A DNA stretch of 64,000 nucleotides from Methanothermobacter sp. (GCF_030055425.1 NZ_JASFYE010000003.1:127350-191349), one strand, 5' to 3'. Positions 37,994 to 47,727 are shown, counted from the first letter of the stretch. Notes: generated by a model not told the origin, from the sequence alone. Made by a program: numbers and translations.

Positions 37994-38671
37994 CTATTCG
38001 TAGGCGTACCTGAGTGCAAGTGCCCTGTTCCAGAAGAGCTGGATGTAGGGGTATATTATAAGCACTGCTATAAGGGTACCGATGATGGGTATTGAATTGA
38101 GGAGACCACCAATGAATGCAATAACAGCTGCGATGAGACCGACAACAATGTACCAGATAATGTAGTCGATCCATCCGATCTGGGAGATCACATCCAGTAT
38201 TTCACCGAACCTGAATGCTGCTCCAAGTTCACTGTCATTGTAGGCCATGTGTGCTATTGCGATGGTCTCTATGAGACCAAGGATTATTGCAAGTATCACA
38301 CCGATTATCACAGTACCCCCAAGTAGACCTGTGAAGGCTGTGGGGTTTGTGATAACCCCTGTATCTGGTGAAACCATTGCCAGAGATCCGAAAGTACCTG
38401 CAAATATTATTATCAGTGGAACTATCATGTATGCTATCTGGACAACGAAGACCTTTAATCCATCAACGAACATTTCACCCCATTCATCAAATTCTGGAAG
38501 CTCATCAAAACCCGCTATTGAGGCCTTGAGGGCTCTGAAGCCGTATCCCATGACCAGGAAGATGGGTATTATGACAACACTGGCTATCATAAGGACACCG
38601 AGTATTATGACCTTCTTCCAGTCACTGGAGGGATACCTTATGGCGTCGTTTACAATTTCACCTATATCCAA
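37994..38671 (-). CDS. DUF4013 family membrane protein
   Basis: A 225-residue protein with about five membrane helices. The segment LPEFDEWGEMFVDGLKVFVV after the first helix is the DUF4013 signature; it precedes helices around AYMIVPLIIIFAGTF, VIIGVILAIILGLIETIAIA, IIWYIVVGLIAAVIAFIGGL and a last one. Members are common in methanogens and of unknown function. The gene is divergent from the secreted protein at 38798 with AT-rich promoter sequence (TAAATGATTATATATAAAAC) between them. Confidence 0.85.
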   Translation of the reverse strand: MDIGEIVNDAIRYPSSDWKKVIILGVLMIASVVIIPIFLVMGYGFRALKASIAGFDELPEFDEWGEMFVDGLKVFVVQIAYMIVPLIIIFAGTFGSLAMVSPDTGVITNPTAFTGLLGGTVIIGVILAIILGLIETIAIAHMAYNDSELGAAFRFGEILDVISQIGWIDYIIWYIVVGLIAAVIAFIGGLLNSIPIIGTLIAVLIIYPYIQLFWNRALALRYAYE

Positions 38672-38797
38672 TTTTCACACCTCCGCGGATTTCCGCAGCT
38701 AAAATTATATAAATGATTATATATAAAACTGCCTAATCTGTTTAGAGGAAGATATAAATCGCTGCACAGTTAATAATACAAAAGAGCGGGTGAATGG

Positions 38798-39484
38798 ATG
38801 AAGAAGGGGATACTAATCGTTGCTTTGCTGGTGATCGTCGGGGGTTACTTTTACTTTACATCCACTTCAGGGGATTTTGAACCACTGGGAAGGCTGGGAT
38901 TCGTTAAAATCGCAAACCCCGACATGTACCCTGGCCACATACACTCAAAGTTACTTGCAGATTATGCCCGGGAAAGGGGATCAAAGTGCATCCTTGTGGT
39001 CCACTATGGGGGAAGCTCCAATTACCGCTGCTACATGGAGGGGGATGTCTACATCCTTGAACTTGCATACGTAGAGAAAAAGCAGTACAATCCCGGCATA
39101 GACTGGAATGAGGTCTGGCAGGAGGGCATATATGGCGTTCCCGACGACAAGTGGACCTACCGTTCAGATGGTAAGGAATTTGATACCCTGGATGAGGCAC
39201 TGGCTTATATAAAGGAGAGGGCCGCGGAGCACGGACAGGTGGGCCCCATACCAATGGTGTATCATGGGACAGTGAGGGAGGGGGACATTTTCATAAACCA
39301 GGGATGCGGTTTCCCGCTATATTACAAGATTTCAAGGGAAGAGTACGGGCCAATCGCAGCGTACTACTATGTTATAAGGGGAATAATCTTCCCCTACCTC
39401 AACAACCCCTACCGGAACTTTGAAATCAGGAATGCAAGGGCCCTCCAGTACTACTACACCCACAACATGCTGAACTATGAATGA
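38798..39484 (+). CDS. Unrecognised exported protein
   Basis: A 228-residue protein that I do not recognise. It starts at ATG 38798 after GGGTGA. The first ~20 residues (GILIVALLVIVGGYFYF) form a signal anchor or uncleaved signal, leaving the rest outside the membrane. The body is Tyr- and Gly-rich, with a Cys at position 67 or so (SKCILVVHYGGSSNYRC) and a second Cys-Gly near 168 (NQGCGFPLYY) that could form a disulfide. No N-x-T-rich stalk or repeats are present. Confidence 0.65.
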   Translation: MKKGILIVALLVIVGGYFYFTSTSGDFEPLGRLGFVKIANPDMYPGHIHSKLLADYARERGSKCILVVHYGGSSNYRCYMEGDVYILELAYVEKKQYNPGIDWNEVWQEGIYGVPDDKWTYRSDGKEFDTLDEALAYIKERAAEHGQVGPIPMVYHGTVREGDIFINQGCGFPLYYKISREEYGPIAAYYYVIRGIIFPYLNNPYRNFEIRNARALQYYYTHNMLNYE

Positions 39485-39499
39485 GAACAATCGTACAGG

Positions 39500-40645
39500 C
39501 TACGAACGGGAACCGTGGAGGTCCATTATGACCTCCTCAATCTCCCTGATCCCCGCATCTGTTTTTATCCCTGTTGGCCTTATATGGGTCCTTGAAACCC
39601 TGAAGCCTGCCTCCTCAAGACACCCCATAACATCCATAAGCGGGGGGGCGCTCACACCCAGCTTGCTGCAGACCTCATGGACATCATAGAATCCCGGAGG
39701 CATTCCCACCTCACCCATACAGTTCTTGAGCAGTTTCAGGACATCCTCTGATTTATTGAGGGTTTTATTTTTAGCTTCAGCCATCATGGATCCTATAAAT
39801 TTTTCATCATGCAGTTCCCCTACCCATAGGGGTCCGGCAGCATCCATTTTACCCCCGCAGATAGGGCACCTTCTGTTTTCAGGTACACCCCTCACATGTT
39901 GATGGTGAAGGCAGCTGAAGCAGTGGAGCATGTAGCCAATGTTTTTGAGGGTTTCATCGGCCCTCCTGGCACCCCTCCTCACATGGGCATAGATCCTCAT
40001 GTAGTGCTGGCTGCTGTGTGATAGAATGAATGACGCGCCCTTACTGTACCTGGCAAGGTTCATTGCAGTGAAACCTGCAAGTATCCTCAGCCCGGTCTCA
40101 TGACAGTACTCTGTTTTGAGGGGCCTTGATGAGTACTTCCTGAGGCAGGGTTTTATATAGGTTCCGCAGAGACCCGAGGTGTCTGTGGCGGTAACAGCAA
40201 GGAGGGATCTGTTTCTGGCGGATGCCGCCGCAGAGTCCATGAATGGTGCCGGGGTCCCGAAGGGGTCCACGTCAATAACATCAAAGCGGCCAGGGTTCCC
40301 TCTGAGGAAGATAGCGGCGTCCTCCCTGCTGACCAGGGGGGATACAGAATTCAGATCTGAGTTATGCTCTATGCATTCAACTGCAAGGGGGTTTATATCA
40401 TTTGCAGCGGCCTCAGAGACACCATCAACCTCCACCAGGTACCTTATGGCCCTTATGCCGCTCCCTGAGAATGTATCCGCTACGCTTATCTCCCTATCAA
40501 GTACCCTCTGAAAGGCCTGAACCGCAAGCACAGACACATCCCTGTTGAACTCCATCACAGGGTTATAGAAGACAGGGGCCCTGGATGATACCTTACTGAA
40601 ATCCGGAACCTCAATTGTGACTGAACCCTCATTTATGGTTATCAT
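39500..40645 (-). CDS. trm1: tRNA (guanine26-N2)-dimethyltransferase Trm1
   Basis: A 381-residue archaeal Trm1 that methylates G26 (and often G10-adjacent sites are handled by others). The opening ITINEGSVTIEVPDFSKVSS and APVFYNPVMEFNRD are diagnostic. A Rossmann SAM domain (VADTFSGSGIRAIRYL), the catalytic DVDPFGTPAPF, and a zinc site near 255-285 (CFSCLHHQHV...CPICGGKM) follow. ATG 40645 has GGAAGTG upstream. It converges with the unrecognised exported protein gene (15-base gap). Confidence 0.94.
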   Translation of the reverse strand: MITINEGSVTIEVPDFSKVSSRAPVFYNPVMEFNRDVSVLAVQAFQRVLDREISVADTFSGSGIRAIRYLVEVDGVSEAAANDINPLAVECIEHNSDLNSVSPLVSREDAAIFLRGNPGRFDVIDVDPFGTPAPFMDSAAASARNRSLLAVTATDTSGLCGTYIKPCLRKYSSRPLKTEYCHETGLRILAGFTAMNLARYSKGASFILSHSSQHYMRIYAHVRRGARRADETLKNIGYMLHCFSCLHHQHVRGVPENRRCPICGGKMDAAGPLWVGELHDEKFIGSMMAEAKNKTLNKSEDVLKLLKNCMGEVGMPPGFYDVHEVCSKLGVSAPPLMDVMGCLEEAGFRVSRTHIRPTGIKTDAGIREIEEVIMDLHGSRS

Positions 40646-40692
40646 AGTAACACTTCCTTACGAAACACGATAATAATCCACAGTTATAGTTC

Positions 40693-40843
40693 GGGACTTA
40701 CATCCAATAAATGAAATTCGATTAACATGCACATTGTATATTGGGATCACGTCCACTAAATGAATGCAGTCACATACAGGACTGGCATCCAACCTCGAGA
40801 CTCACATCAATCTCAGTCACATATGGGATCAGCATCCAACCTC
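40693..40843. repeat. Degenerate direct repeats between trm1 and the CPBP protease
   Basis: Four related copies of GGGAYYNRCATCCA-like sequence start at about 40693, 40743, 40778 and 40825. The last two are part of a longer imperfect repeat: 40767-40796 and 40814-40843 match at 25 of 30 bases (CAGTCACATA...CATCCAACCTC). They fill most of the 283-base divergent gap, which otherwise contains only promoter-like AT stretches (ATATATTTATTAG, 40851-40863). They could be protein-binding sites or decayed repeats. Confidence 0.55.
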
Positions 40844-40928
40844 AAACATCAATATATTTATTAGTGCCGGATGATTTACTGATTACTGTGATACTCAGAC
40901 AGGATTTGGTAAGAGGGCCGGTGACTCA

Positions 40929-41828
40929 ATGAGGAATTTCCTGGACAATGTCTACACGGGAAGAAATGAGCCATGGCGTTATATACTGACGGTGCTCCTC
41001 AGCTTCGTGGTGTCCAATGTGGGCGCCGGTTTTCTCATGGGGTTATTCCTGGTGGCCATACTCATAATCACAGGGAGAATGGATGCAATTGAGGGCATCC
41101 CGGGCTTCAGCTGGCCAGCTTTACTCATCATGGTGGCAGTGGCCTTTTCTGCCTCAATGTTCTTTCTCTATGTTGGATTGAAGTTCATCCACAAACGCGA
41201 TTTCATATCAGCCCTGAACTCCAGGGGCCGTGTTGACTGGAGGCGGGTACTCAGGGGAGGGGTGGCATGGTTTCTTATTGTCGGGATCCTTGACCTGATC
41301 TCGATTATCCTGGATCCTTCTTCGGTCAGATTTAAATTCACACCGGAATTCTGGTGGCTTCTAATCCTTTCATTAGCTGCATTTCCTGTGCAGGCTTCCT
41401 TTGAGGAGATATTCTTCAGGGGATACCTCATGCAGGGGATGTGGATGATCATTAAGAGGCCCATCCCACTGATGATCCTGAATTCAATGGTATTCTCGAT
41501 CCTGCACTGGTGGAATGGCACGACCCTTACAATGAGCCTCTCAATAACAGCCAGCACATTCATCATTGGACTGGTACTTGCACTCATAACACTCACAGAT
41601 GATGGTGTGGAACTCGCCATGGGGGTGCATATTGCAAACAACCTCTATGTCAGTGTTATACACAGCTCCCCGGAGGCCGGTCTTGGAAACCTTCCATCCC
41701 TGATGGTAAGCCCCTCGGATCCCTACACCTCCCCAGTGGCACTGATCCTCGCATCGGCTCTTCTCGTGGCCATACTATTCAGGGGACGTTATGGGGATGT
41801 GCTGGGTGTTCTGAGGTACCGTGGATGA
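40929..41828 (+). CDS. CPBP (CAAX/Rce1-type) intramembrane protease family protein
   Basis: A 299-residue protein with about eight membrane helices. The three CPBP motifs are present: EEIFFRG (EExxxR, about residue 157), FSILHWW (FxxxH) and HIANN (HxxxN/B), which form the intramembrane metal- or glutamate-based active site. Members cleave prenylated or secreted peptides or provide immunity; the archaeal substrate is unknown. ATG 40929 follows GGTGA at the standard spacing. The preceding gap carries degenerate repeats. Confidence 0.87.
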   Translation: MRNFLDNVYTGRNEPWRYILTVLLSFVVSNVGAGFLMGLFLVAILIITGRMDAIEGIPGFSWPALLIMVAVAFSASMFFLYVGLKFIHKRDFISALNSRGRVDWRRVLRGGVAWFLIVGILDLISIILDPSSVRFKFTPEFWWLLILSLAAFPVQASFEEIFFRGYLMQGMWMIIKRPIPLMILNSMVFSILHWWNGTTLTMSLSITASTFIIGLVLALITLTDDGVELAMGVHIANNLYVSVIHSSPEAGLGNLPSLMVSPSDPYTSPVALILASALLVAILFRGRYGDVLGVLRYRG

Positions 41829-41952
41829 GGATGAATAACCCATTGAATCGGATTAAATGGGGTATCACATGTCTGATTGCAATGGTTAGGGTATCACTTT
41901 TTAAGTTCCAGTGAGAAACTAATAACTCAGTAACTCTTACTCAGGTGTTCAC

Positions 41953-43041
41953 ATGATACCGGTTGCTACTCCCATAATCGATGAAGAGGAAATAGAGGAA
42001 GTCGTGAAGGTACTTAAATCGGGATTCATTGCCCAGGGACCACGGGTGGCGGAATTCGAGGAGAAGTTTGCATCCTATGTGGGTACTGAATACGCTGTTG
42101 CAACAAGTTCAGGGACAACAGCCCTCCACCTCGCCCTCCTGGCTGCAGGGATTGGAAAGGGGGATCAGGTTATAACAACACCATTCAGCTTCGCTGCAAC
42201 GGCAAACGCAGCCCTATACGTTGGTGCTGAACCAGTATTTGCAGATATAGATCCCGAAACCTACAACATAGATCCTGAGGGGATCGAGGAGCTCATAACA
42301 CCCAGCACAAGGGCAATAATACCCGTACACCTCTACGGGCAGCCCGCTGACATGGACCCCATCCTGGAGCTGGCTGCTGACCATGACCTCCTGGTGATTG
42401 AGGATGCTGCCCAGGCCCATGGTGCAGAGTATCATGGAAAGATGGTGGGTTCCCTGGGGGATGCCGCATGCTTCAGCTTCTACCCAACAAAGAACATCAC
42501 AACAGGCGAGGGCGGGATGATAACAACTGATAATGAGGAAATTGCAGAGATGGCACGGATTCTAAGGGCCCACGGGGAGACAGAGCGCTACAACCACACC
42601 TACCTTGGCTACAACTTCAGGATGACCGATATTGCCGCGGCCATTGGCATAGCCCAGCTCGGAAAACTTGAAGACTTCAACAGAAGAAGAATAGAAAATG
42701 CAGGGTACCTCACAGATAACCTAAGGGACATGGAGGAGGTGTCAACGCCCCACGTTGCAGCTGGGGTTAAACACGTCTTCCACCAGTACACCCTGAGGGT
42801 TCCGGGTTCAAGGGACAGACTAATGGAATTCCTAAATGAGAGGGGTATAGGTACCGGAATCCACTACCCGAAACCCATCTACAGGCAGGAACTCTACAGG
42901 AGGATGAGTTTCAATGCCAGCTGCCCGGTCAGTGAAAAGGCTGCAGAGGAGGTCCTATCGCTACCTGTACACCCTGCCCTTACTGACGAGGACCTTGAAA
43001 GGATTGTGAATTCTGTCAGGGATTTCTTCGGGCAGAACTAA
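41953..43041 (+). CDS. DegT/DnrJ/EryC1/StrS-family sugar aminotransferase
   Basis: A 362-residue PLP enzyme of the sugar aminotransferase family. The N-terminal substrate loop ([17 protein letters not shown]), the [15 protein letters not shown] phosphate-binding turn, EDAAQAHGA and the PLP lysine Lys180 in [15 protein letters not shown] are intact. Such enzymes aminate nucleotide-linked ketosugars for cell-surface glycans. No other sugar genes are adjacent, so the substrate is unknown. AGGTG precedes ATG 41953. Confidence 0.9.
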   Translation: MIPVATPIIDEEEIEEVVKVLKSGFIAQGPRVAEFEEKFASYVGTEYAVATSSGTTALHLALLAAGIGKGDQVITTPFSFAATANAALYVGAEPVFADIDPETYNIDPEGIEELITPSTRAIIPVHLYGQPADMDPILELAADHDLLVIEDAAQAHGAEYHGKMVGSLGDAACFSFYPTKNITTGEGGMITTDNEEIAEMARILRAHGETERYNHTYLGYNFRMTDIAAAIGIAQLGKLEDFNRRRIENAGYLTDNLRDMEEVSTPHVAAGVKHVFHQYTLRVPGSRDRLMEFLNERGIGTGIHYPKPIYRQELYRRMSFNASCPVSEKAAEEVLSLPVHPALTDEDLERIVNSVRDFFGQN

Positions 43042-43174
43042 CATTATTTATCTCAGGTTCAGTGTGGTGCTGACTAGCATAATTCTATTTTTCATGTTAC
43101 GCCGAGATGTACATTTAAAAATTAAACTACTGATTTAAGGGAGTTTCAGCGACCTCAGCGTTATTAAGGAACAT

Positions 43175-43477
43175 TTACTGGAGCTTTTTCTTTACAGATT
43201 CAACCTTGTCACTGAGGCCCCTGTCGGTGTCCCTTCTATCATCGATTTTGATGGTTGTGTAGACTCTCTCTGAGCCTGCCTCCAGGACTGCCTCATGGGC
43301 CGCCTTAACAGCCTCAAGGAGTTCGTCCAGGTCACCGGCCTCAACAAGAGTCCCCATACCTGAGATCTCATACCTCACGTTCATCCTCTCGAGGGCACTG
43401 ACTGCAGCGGCCACGTAACCGCTGAGTGAGGTGCTGCCTGTACCGAGAGGTATTATGGTGAGCTCTGCGGTTATCAT
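43175..43477 (-). CDS. MTH1187/YkoF-type thiamine-binding family protein
   Basis: A 100-residue protein of the UPF0045/DUF77 family (MITAELTIIPLGTGSTSLSG, then VRYEISGMGTLVEAGDLDEL). The family has a ferredoxin-like fold; members bind thiamine or similar ligands, and the Methanothermobacter member MTH1187 has a solved structure as I recall. A strong TATATATAAAAC (about 43499-43509 on the minus strand) lies 25-30 bases before ATG 43477, which has no ribosome site, so the mRNA is probably leaderless. Confidence 0.9.
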   Translation of the reverse strand: MITAELTIIPLGTGSTSLSGYVAAAVSALERMNVRYEISGMGTLVEAGDLDELLEAVKAAHEAVLEAGSERVYTTIKIDDRRDTDRGLSDKVESVKKKLQ

Positions 43478-43516
43478 GGTGAATATATATGTCGACTGTT
43501 TTATATATACGGTTCC
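43478..43516. promoter_or_regulatory. Shared divergent TATA region
   Basis: The 39-base gap contains TATATAT on both sides of GTCGAC: CATATATATTC and GTATATATAAAACAG read on the minus strand. The element at 43499-43509 is well placed for the leftward gene. For the rightward gene, the start codon lies only about 10 bases after it. Confidence 0.55.
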
Positions 43517-44362
43517 ATGGATGTTCAGGAATTCAACCGGAGAATTATGGCCAGAATAAGGGGTCTCATGGAATCACATAAACTGGTAGAGAGGGGAGAA
43601 CACGTTGCAGTGGCACTTTCAGGCGGAAAGGACAGTGTGCTGACACTCCATGCGCTCGCAGATTTAAGGGAGGAACTGGATTTTGAACTCACAGCCATCA
43701 CGGTTGATGAGGGTATAAAGGGCTACAGGGGGGAGGGGGTCCTTGCAGCAAGGGAAAACGCCCGTATAAGGGGAGTTGAACTCATAGAGAAGTCATTCAG
43801 GGAGGAATTCAACTTTGAACTTGACGATGTTCTGGAAGGGTTCAGAAGCCCCTGCATACCCTGCGGTGTCTTCAGGAGGTGGATACTCAACAGGACAGCA
43901 AGGGAAATAGGGGCATCAAAGATTGCAACGGGCCACAACATGGATGACGAGGTTCAGTCATTCATGATGAGTCTTGCAAGGGGGGATGTGAGGAAGTTCT
44001 CCAAGTTCGGGCCGAAACTTCAGAGGATACACCCTGCGATGGTACCGAGAATAAAACCCCTCTGGAGCACACCTGAGGAGGATGTCAGGCTCTGGGCTGA
44101 ACTCAATGATGTGAAATTCCACAGTGCTCCCTGTCCATACTCCAGCAGATCAATGAGGGCAAGAATAAGGGATTTCCTTAACAGGATAGAATCAGAAAGT
44201 CCCGGTATAAAGGAGAGGATCATGAAATCATTAACGTTTACATTCCAGCCTCTGGTGGAGGATGATGGAATCGGGGAGTGTTCAGTCTGTGGAGAACCAG
44301 CATCAGGGATTAAATGTAAGGCCTGTGAGTTCCTTGAAATTATAGAAGAAGCGGATCATTAG
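43517..44362 (+). CDS. tRNA-thiolation ATPase (TtcA/Ncs6-like, TIGR00269 group)
   Basis: A 281-residue PP-loop ATPase; the ATP motif SGGKDS is at residues 35-40. CIPCGVFRRWILNRTAREIG and ATGHNMDDEVQSFMMSLARG match the Ncs6/CTU1 group, which adenylates and thiolates wobble or T-loop uridines of tRNA. The C-terminal zinc finger (CSVCGEPASGIKCKAC) is present. The N-terminal zinc finger usual in this group is absent: the protein begins at the helix just before the PP-loop domain. A start at ATG 43547 is possible but would cut into that helix. Which uridine it modifies is not shown. Confidence 0.83.
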   Translation: MDVQEFNRRIMARIRGLMESHKLVERGEHVAVALSGGKDSVLTLHALADLREELDFELTAITVDEGIKGYRGEGVLAARENARIRGVELIEKSFREEFNFELDDVLEGFRSPCIPCGVFRRWILNRTAREIGASKIATGHNMDDEVQSFMMSLARGDVRKFSKFGPKLQRIHPAMVPRIKPLWSTPEEDVRLWAELNDVKFHSAPCPYSSRSMRARIRDFLNRIESESPGIKERIMKSLTFTFQPLVEDDGIGECSVCGEPASGIKCKACEFLEIIEEADH

Positions 44363-44376
44363 AGCATCCTTTTAAC

Positions 44377-45966
44377 TTATTCCAGGATTCTGGTAACTGA
44401 GCCAATACCCTTGCTTCTTCCCTCACGGAAGATTATCTTCTGACCCTCCCTCACATGGTGGGGCCTGTACTTGAACCTCATCCGCACACGCCCCCTGTCA
44501 CCGGCTGACATGAACTCTGCATCAAGGGGTTCCAGTATGGTGGTCTCTGCTATTGTTTCAATGTGGGTTACGCTCTCATAGCCTGCCTTTATGGTTGTGG
44601 GATGCACCAGTATGGCCACCTCGGCCTCAAACTCCCTGACGGCCTCAGGTTCATAGTCGGGGTGGGCCAGTATCATACCCCTTTCTATTTCATCTGCGGA
44701 TGCCCCTGCGATGGATATTCCAACTATATGCCCGGGCTCTGCACAGCCTATACGGTAGTGGTGCATCTCGATGGATTTAACGGTGACCTCCCGGAATTTC
44801 CCGGTATTCATGGGGCCCAGGAGCAGCGTATCACCCTTCCTGACAAGGCCCTGCTGGATGGTTCCACTGACAACGGTTCCAACACCCCTGATGGTGTATA
44901 CCTTGTCTATGTACATGAGGAACGGCTTCTCATCCCCGTTGATGTCACGCTTAACCTCCAGGTTGAGGAAGAGTTCATCCAGGACTTCAAGGCCCTCCCC
45001 TGTGACAGAGGATGTCTCTATTATGGGTACTATGTGCTGGTTCATCTTCCCTGCTATCTCCCGTGCAGAGTCCCTTCCGGCCACATGGAAGGGTATCCTC
45101 CCAACCAGTTTAAGGAGTTCAGATATCTTCTCCCGCACAGCCCTTATCTTCTCAGAAGTGGCCATATCGGTTTTTGTGAGCACAACGATCACAGGAAGCT
45201 CCATTGCAATCATTATACCCAGGTGCTCCCTTGTTATATGTGTTGGGCCCTCATCCGCGGCAACGGTCAGGAGGCCATAGTCCAGGTTCTGCCCCACAAT
45301 CCCCCTTATTGTTGTCCTCAGCCATGGCTCATGTCCAACGGTATCAACGAAGGATATTACCCTGTCGGCCTTGTCCATGAGCCCTGATTTCTCCCTCCGG
45401 TCCAGGGGATTTTTGAGTCTTATGACCCTTCCCTCCCTGAATCCATATATGGCGAAGGATAGATCCGCTGACAGGCCCCTTTCTATCTCGTGTTTCTGGA
45501 CATCAAGGAATATCCTTGTCTTCCCGCTTCCATCGTCGGGGGTTCCTGTTGTGAGTGTACCGAGTAGTGTGCTCTTTCCATGGTCAACGTGGCCGGCGAC
45601 ACCTATGAGGAGGTGTTCCCTCTCTGTTTTCTGTTTCCTTGAGATTATCACCTCGGCCACCCTACCGTGGGTTCCCTCATGGAGGTTAACCTCCTCCACA
45701 ACGGCATCTATCTCCTCACTCAGTTTTCTGAGGACCTCAACTGACTCCCCGAGTTCCTCATCAGGGAGGCCAACCGGTTCACCGCTGTCCTCCACACCAA
45801 GGAGGTACACGGCCCTTCCATCACCCCTCTCCATACGGTACTTCATCTGGGAGATCAGGCTCTTCTTCCGGTCCATCTTCAGATGATACCCCGGTGAGAG
45901 TGCCTTCTTGAATTCTATGTTCCTCCTCTCACCGGGTGATGTGAATGATCGGATATCTTCTATCAT
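44377..45966 (-). CDS. GTPBP1-like translational GTPase
   Basis: A 529-residue EF-Tu/EF-1alpha-like GTPase of the GTPBP1/2 type. Residues 1-118 form an N-terminal extension. The G domain has [12 protein letters not shown] (about 125-136), DTVGHEPWL and the TKTD specificity motif, followed by two beta-barrel domains ([13 protein letters not shown] onward, [20 protein letters not shown], and the closing [19 protein letters not shown]). Eukaryotic relatives act in ribosome rescue and mRNA decay; the archaeal role is undefined. DUF1922 lies eight bases upstream on the same strand. Confidence 0.88.
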   Translation of the reverse strand: MIEDIRSFTSPGERRNIEFKKALSPGYHLKMDRKKSLISQMKYRMERGDGRAVYLLGVEDSGEPVGLPDEELGESVEVLRKLSEEIDAVVEEVNLHEGTHGRVAEVIISRKQKTEREHLLIGVAGHVDHGKSTLLGTLTTGTPDDGSGKTRIFLDVQKHEIERGLSADLSFAIYGFREGRVIRLKNPLDRREKSGLMDKADRVISFVDTVGHEPWLRTTIRGIVGQNLDYGLLTVAADEGPTHITREHLGIMIAMELPVIVVLTKTDMATSEKIRAVREKISELLKLVGRIPFHVAGRDSAREIAGKMNQHIVPIIETSSVTGEGLEVLDELFLNLEVKRDINGDEKPFLMYIDKVYTIRGVGTVVSGTIQQGLVRKGDTLLLGPMNTGKFREVTVKSIEMHHYRIGCAEPGHIVGISIAGASADEIERGMILAHPDYEPEAVREFEAEVAILVHPTTIKAGYESVTHIETIAETTILEPLDAEFMSAGDRGRVRMRFKYRPHHVREGQKIIFREGRSKGIGSVTRILE

Positions 45967-45974
45967 ATCTCGTT

Positions 45975-46190
45975 CTATTCCTTTTTCACGGGATTTGTGA
46001 AATGGCAGGTGCCATACCTTTCTTCCTGGAGTTTTCTCACGATTTCTGCGGCTTCCTGGAAGCTATCGGCCTTTCCAAATATGCGCCTTGTTTTAACCTT
46101 CAGGGTTCTTCCACAGACACACTTCCGGGTATCTGCGCCCTCCTTTGAGTATAGGGCCCTTCCACAGTCACATCTGAATATGACGTACAT
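45975..46190 (-). CDS. DUF1922 zinc-ribbon protein
   Basis: A 71-residue protein with Cys7-x-Cys9 and Cys24-x-Cys26 ([10 protein letters not shown] and [10 protein letters not shown]), a compact zinc-binding rubredoxin-like fold, then a helix ([18 protein letters not shown]). The family DUF1922 includes MTH1184 of M. thermautotrophicus, whose NMR structure I recall. Its function is unknown. It sits just upstream of the GTPBP1-like gene. An AATAAAAATATTT element on the minus strand near 46218-46232 could be its promoter. Confidence 0.88.
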   Translation of the reverse strand: MYVIFRCDCGRALYSKEGADTRKCVCGRTLKVKTRRIFGKADSFQEAAEIVRKLQEERYGTCHFTNPVKKE

Positions 46191-46348
46191 TCATATCACA
46201 CTGCTCTTTCCACAGTAAATATTTTTATTGAACCGGTATTTAATGAATAGTTTTCCCCATCATTGCATTATTCTGAATGATGACTTGTAATAATTAGTTG
46301 TGAGCTTGTGGTGTGCCTGGGACATTACCCTATGATGTATCATCGTAT

Positions 46349-47047
46349 TCAAATGAGTTCTTCAAGTGTTGGAAGTTCATGCGGGTTTCTGAGGTAGTGC
46401 TCTATCCCCCTCCTGTGGCCTGCACCCACAACGGCAACAACGCGGTCCTCCTCAATGGAGAGGAGCCTGTGGGCCATGAATGCATCCCTCTCCTCAACAA
46501 GCACACGGTATGCTGAGGGTGATATTTCTCGGAATTCCCCCATAACCTCCGCAAGGGTGTCGTCACTTTTAAGGCTCTCAATATCCCTTACATCCTCCCC
46601 CCCAATAAATGACCTCATGATTGCAAGGAAGAATCTAAGCTTTTCCCGGCGGCTCATGGATCTGATGGCCCGCTGCATGGTCACCCCTATGTCACGGTCA
46701 ATGAGGGCAACCCCCGCACCAACCTCATGGGCGGCATCTATCGCTGCAAGCATCTCACTTCCCGGCTTAACACCTATATCCTCACCGATCTTCCTCTGGA
46801 AATAGGTTAAAAACCAGCCTGCAAGGATGACACCAATGTTTCCACTTCTGAGGGCATCCCTGAGGGAGGGTTCATCCCTTTTGATCCCCATTTTTTCTTC
46901 CATGAGCATCCTGTACCTTCCGGGGTCAAGTTCCACTGCAACAACGTCCGGTTTCATCTCAAGTATGGTTCTTCTCACCTCATCAACACTTTCTCCAGAT
47001 ACATGTGCGGTACCTATTATCTTCAGCTCATCCAGATTCATGTCCAC
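46349..47047 (-). CDS. TraB-domain protein, short form
   Basis: A 232-residue TraB/PrgY family protein. The opening IIGTAHVSGESVDEVRRTIL and DVVAVELDPGRY, the central LIDRDIGVTMQRAIR and the final VVAVVGAGHRRGIEHYL are the usual signature residues (two Gly-x-x-His motifs and a Glu), which suggest a metal-dependent peptidase-like site. The C-terminal membrane helices found in many archaeal TraB proteins are missing. GTG 47047 has a GGAGG five bases upstream; ATG 47041 is possible. It follows comB by 11 bases. Confidence 0.82.
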   Translation of the reverse strand: MDMNLDELKIIGTAHVSGESVDEVRRTILEMKPDVVAVELDPGRYRMLMEEKMGIKRDEPSLRDALRSGNIGVILAGWFLTYFQRKIGEDIGVKPGSEMLAAIDAAHEVGAGVALIDRDIGVTMQRAIRSMSRREKLRFFLAIMRSFIGGEDVRDIESLKSDDTLAEVMGEFREISPSAYRVLVEERDAFMAHRLLSIEEDRVVAVVGAGHRRGIEHYLRNPHELPTLEELI

Positions 47048-47058
47048 TGCAGCCTCCC

Positions 47059-47712
47059 TTAGATCAGCGATATCCTGCCGTCCACGTATAAGGGTACTTT
47101 TTCTGTTATATTCCTTCTGAGGCAGTATTCAATATCACCGGAAAAACCAAGTTCCCTGAGCCTCCTGGCTGACCTGGATTTTCTTATGGCATCATCAACC
47201 ATGGAACTTTCCTGTACTGCAAGTACTGAGGCCTCAGCGTACTCTTCAAACTCACCACCAATTGCACGTATTATTTCACCGGCACAGAGGAAATCCTCTA
47301 TTGCAAAGCGGCCATTAACACCGGCCATGACCACCTCAACTTCATCCGAAAGATTCCTTGCAGCTGAGGCTACCGCATCCAGATTGTTGAGGCAGCCCAC
47401 GAGGGCCTGTGATTCAACTGACTCAAGGATCCTTGTACCGTTACTGGTGGTTAGCACAAGGGCATCACCTGAATGTTCCCTCACCTCCAGTGGGGAGTTG
47501 GCCAGGAATCCCGGCAGGGTCTCACCACCACGCTCCCCTGCCACCAAATATCCCTTCCTGGAGTATTCCATTGCCTTCTCAACGTCCCCAACAGGGATAA
47601 CCTCCCTGAAACTGTCCAGGGCAGCGGTTATGGTTGCACTTGCCCTCAGAAGGTCCACCATTATGCAGAGCCCACTGCCCTCCGGTTTTTCAAAGCTGAG
47701 ACTTACCCTCAT
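47059..47712 (-). CDS. comB: 2-phosphosulfolactate phosphatase
   Basis: A 217-residue Mg-dependent phosphatase making sulfolactate in coenzyme M synthesis. Its conserved parts are CIMVDLLRASATITAALDSF, GERGGETLPGFLANSPLEV, LTTSNGTRILE and AGVNGRFAIEDFLCAGEII. Sulfolactate is the substrate of ComC, encoded at 25.4-26.4 kb. ATG 47712 has AAGGTG five bases upstream; the GTG at 47718 overlaps that site. It is divergent from mmp17 with only 15 bases between the starts. Confidence 0.93.
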   Translation of the reverse strand: MRVSLSFEKPEGSGLCIMVDLLRASATITAALDSFREVIPVGDVEKAMEYSRKGYLVAGERGGETLPGFLANSPLEVREHSGDALVLTTSNGTRILESVESQALVGCLNNLDAVASAARNLSDEVEVVMAGVNGRFAIEDFLCAGEIIRAIGGEFEEYAEASVLAVQESSMVDDAIRKSRSARRLRELGFSGDIEYCLRRNITEKVPLYVDGRISLI

Positions 47713-47727
47713 CAGCACACCTTATAA

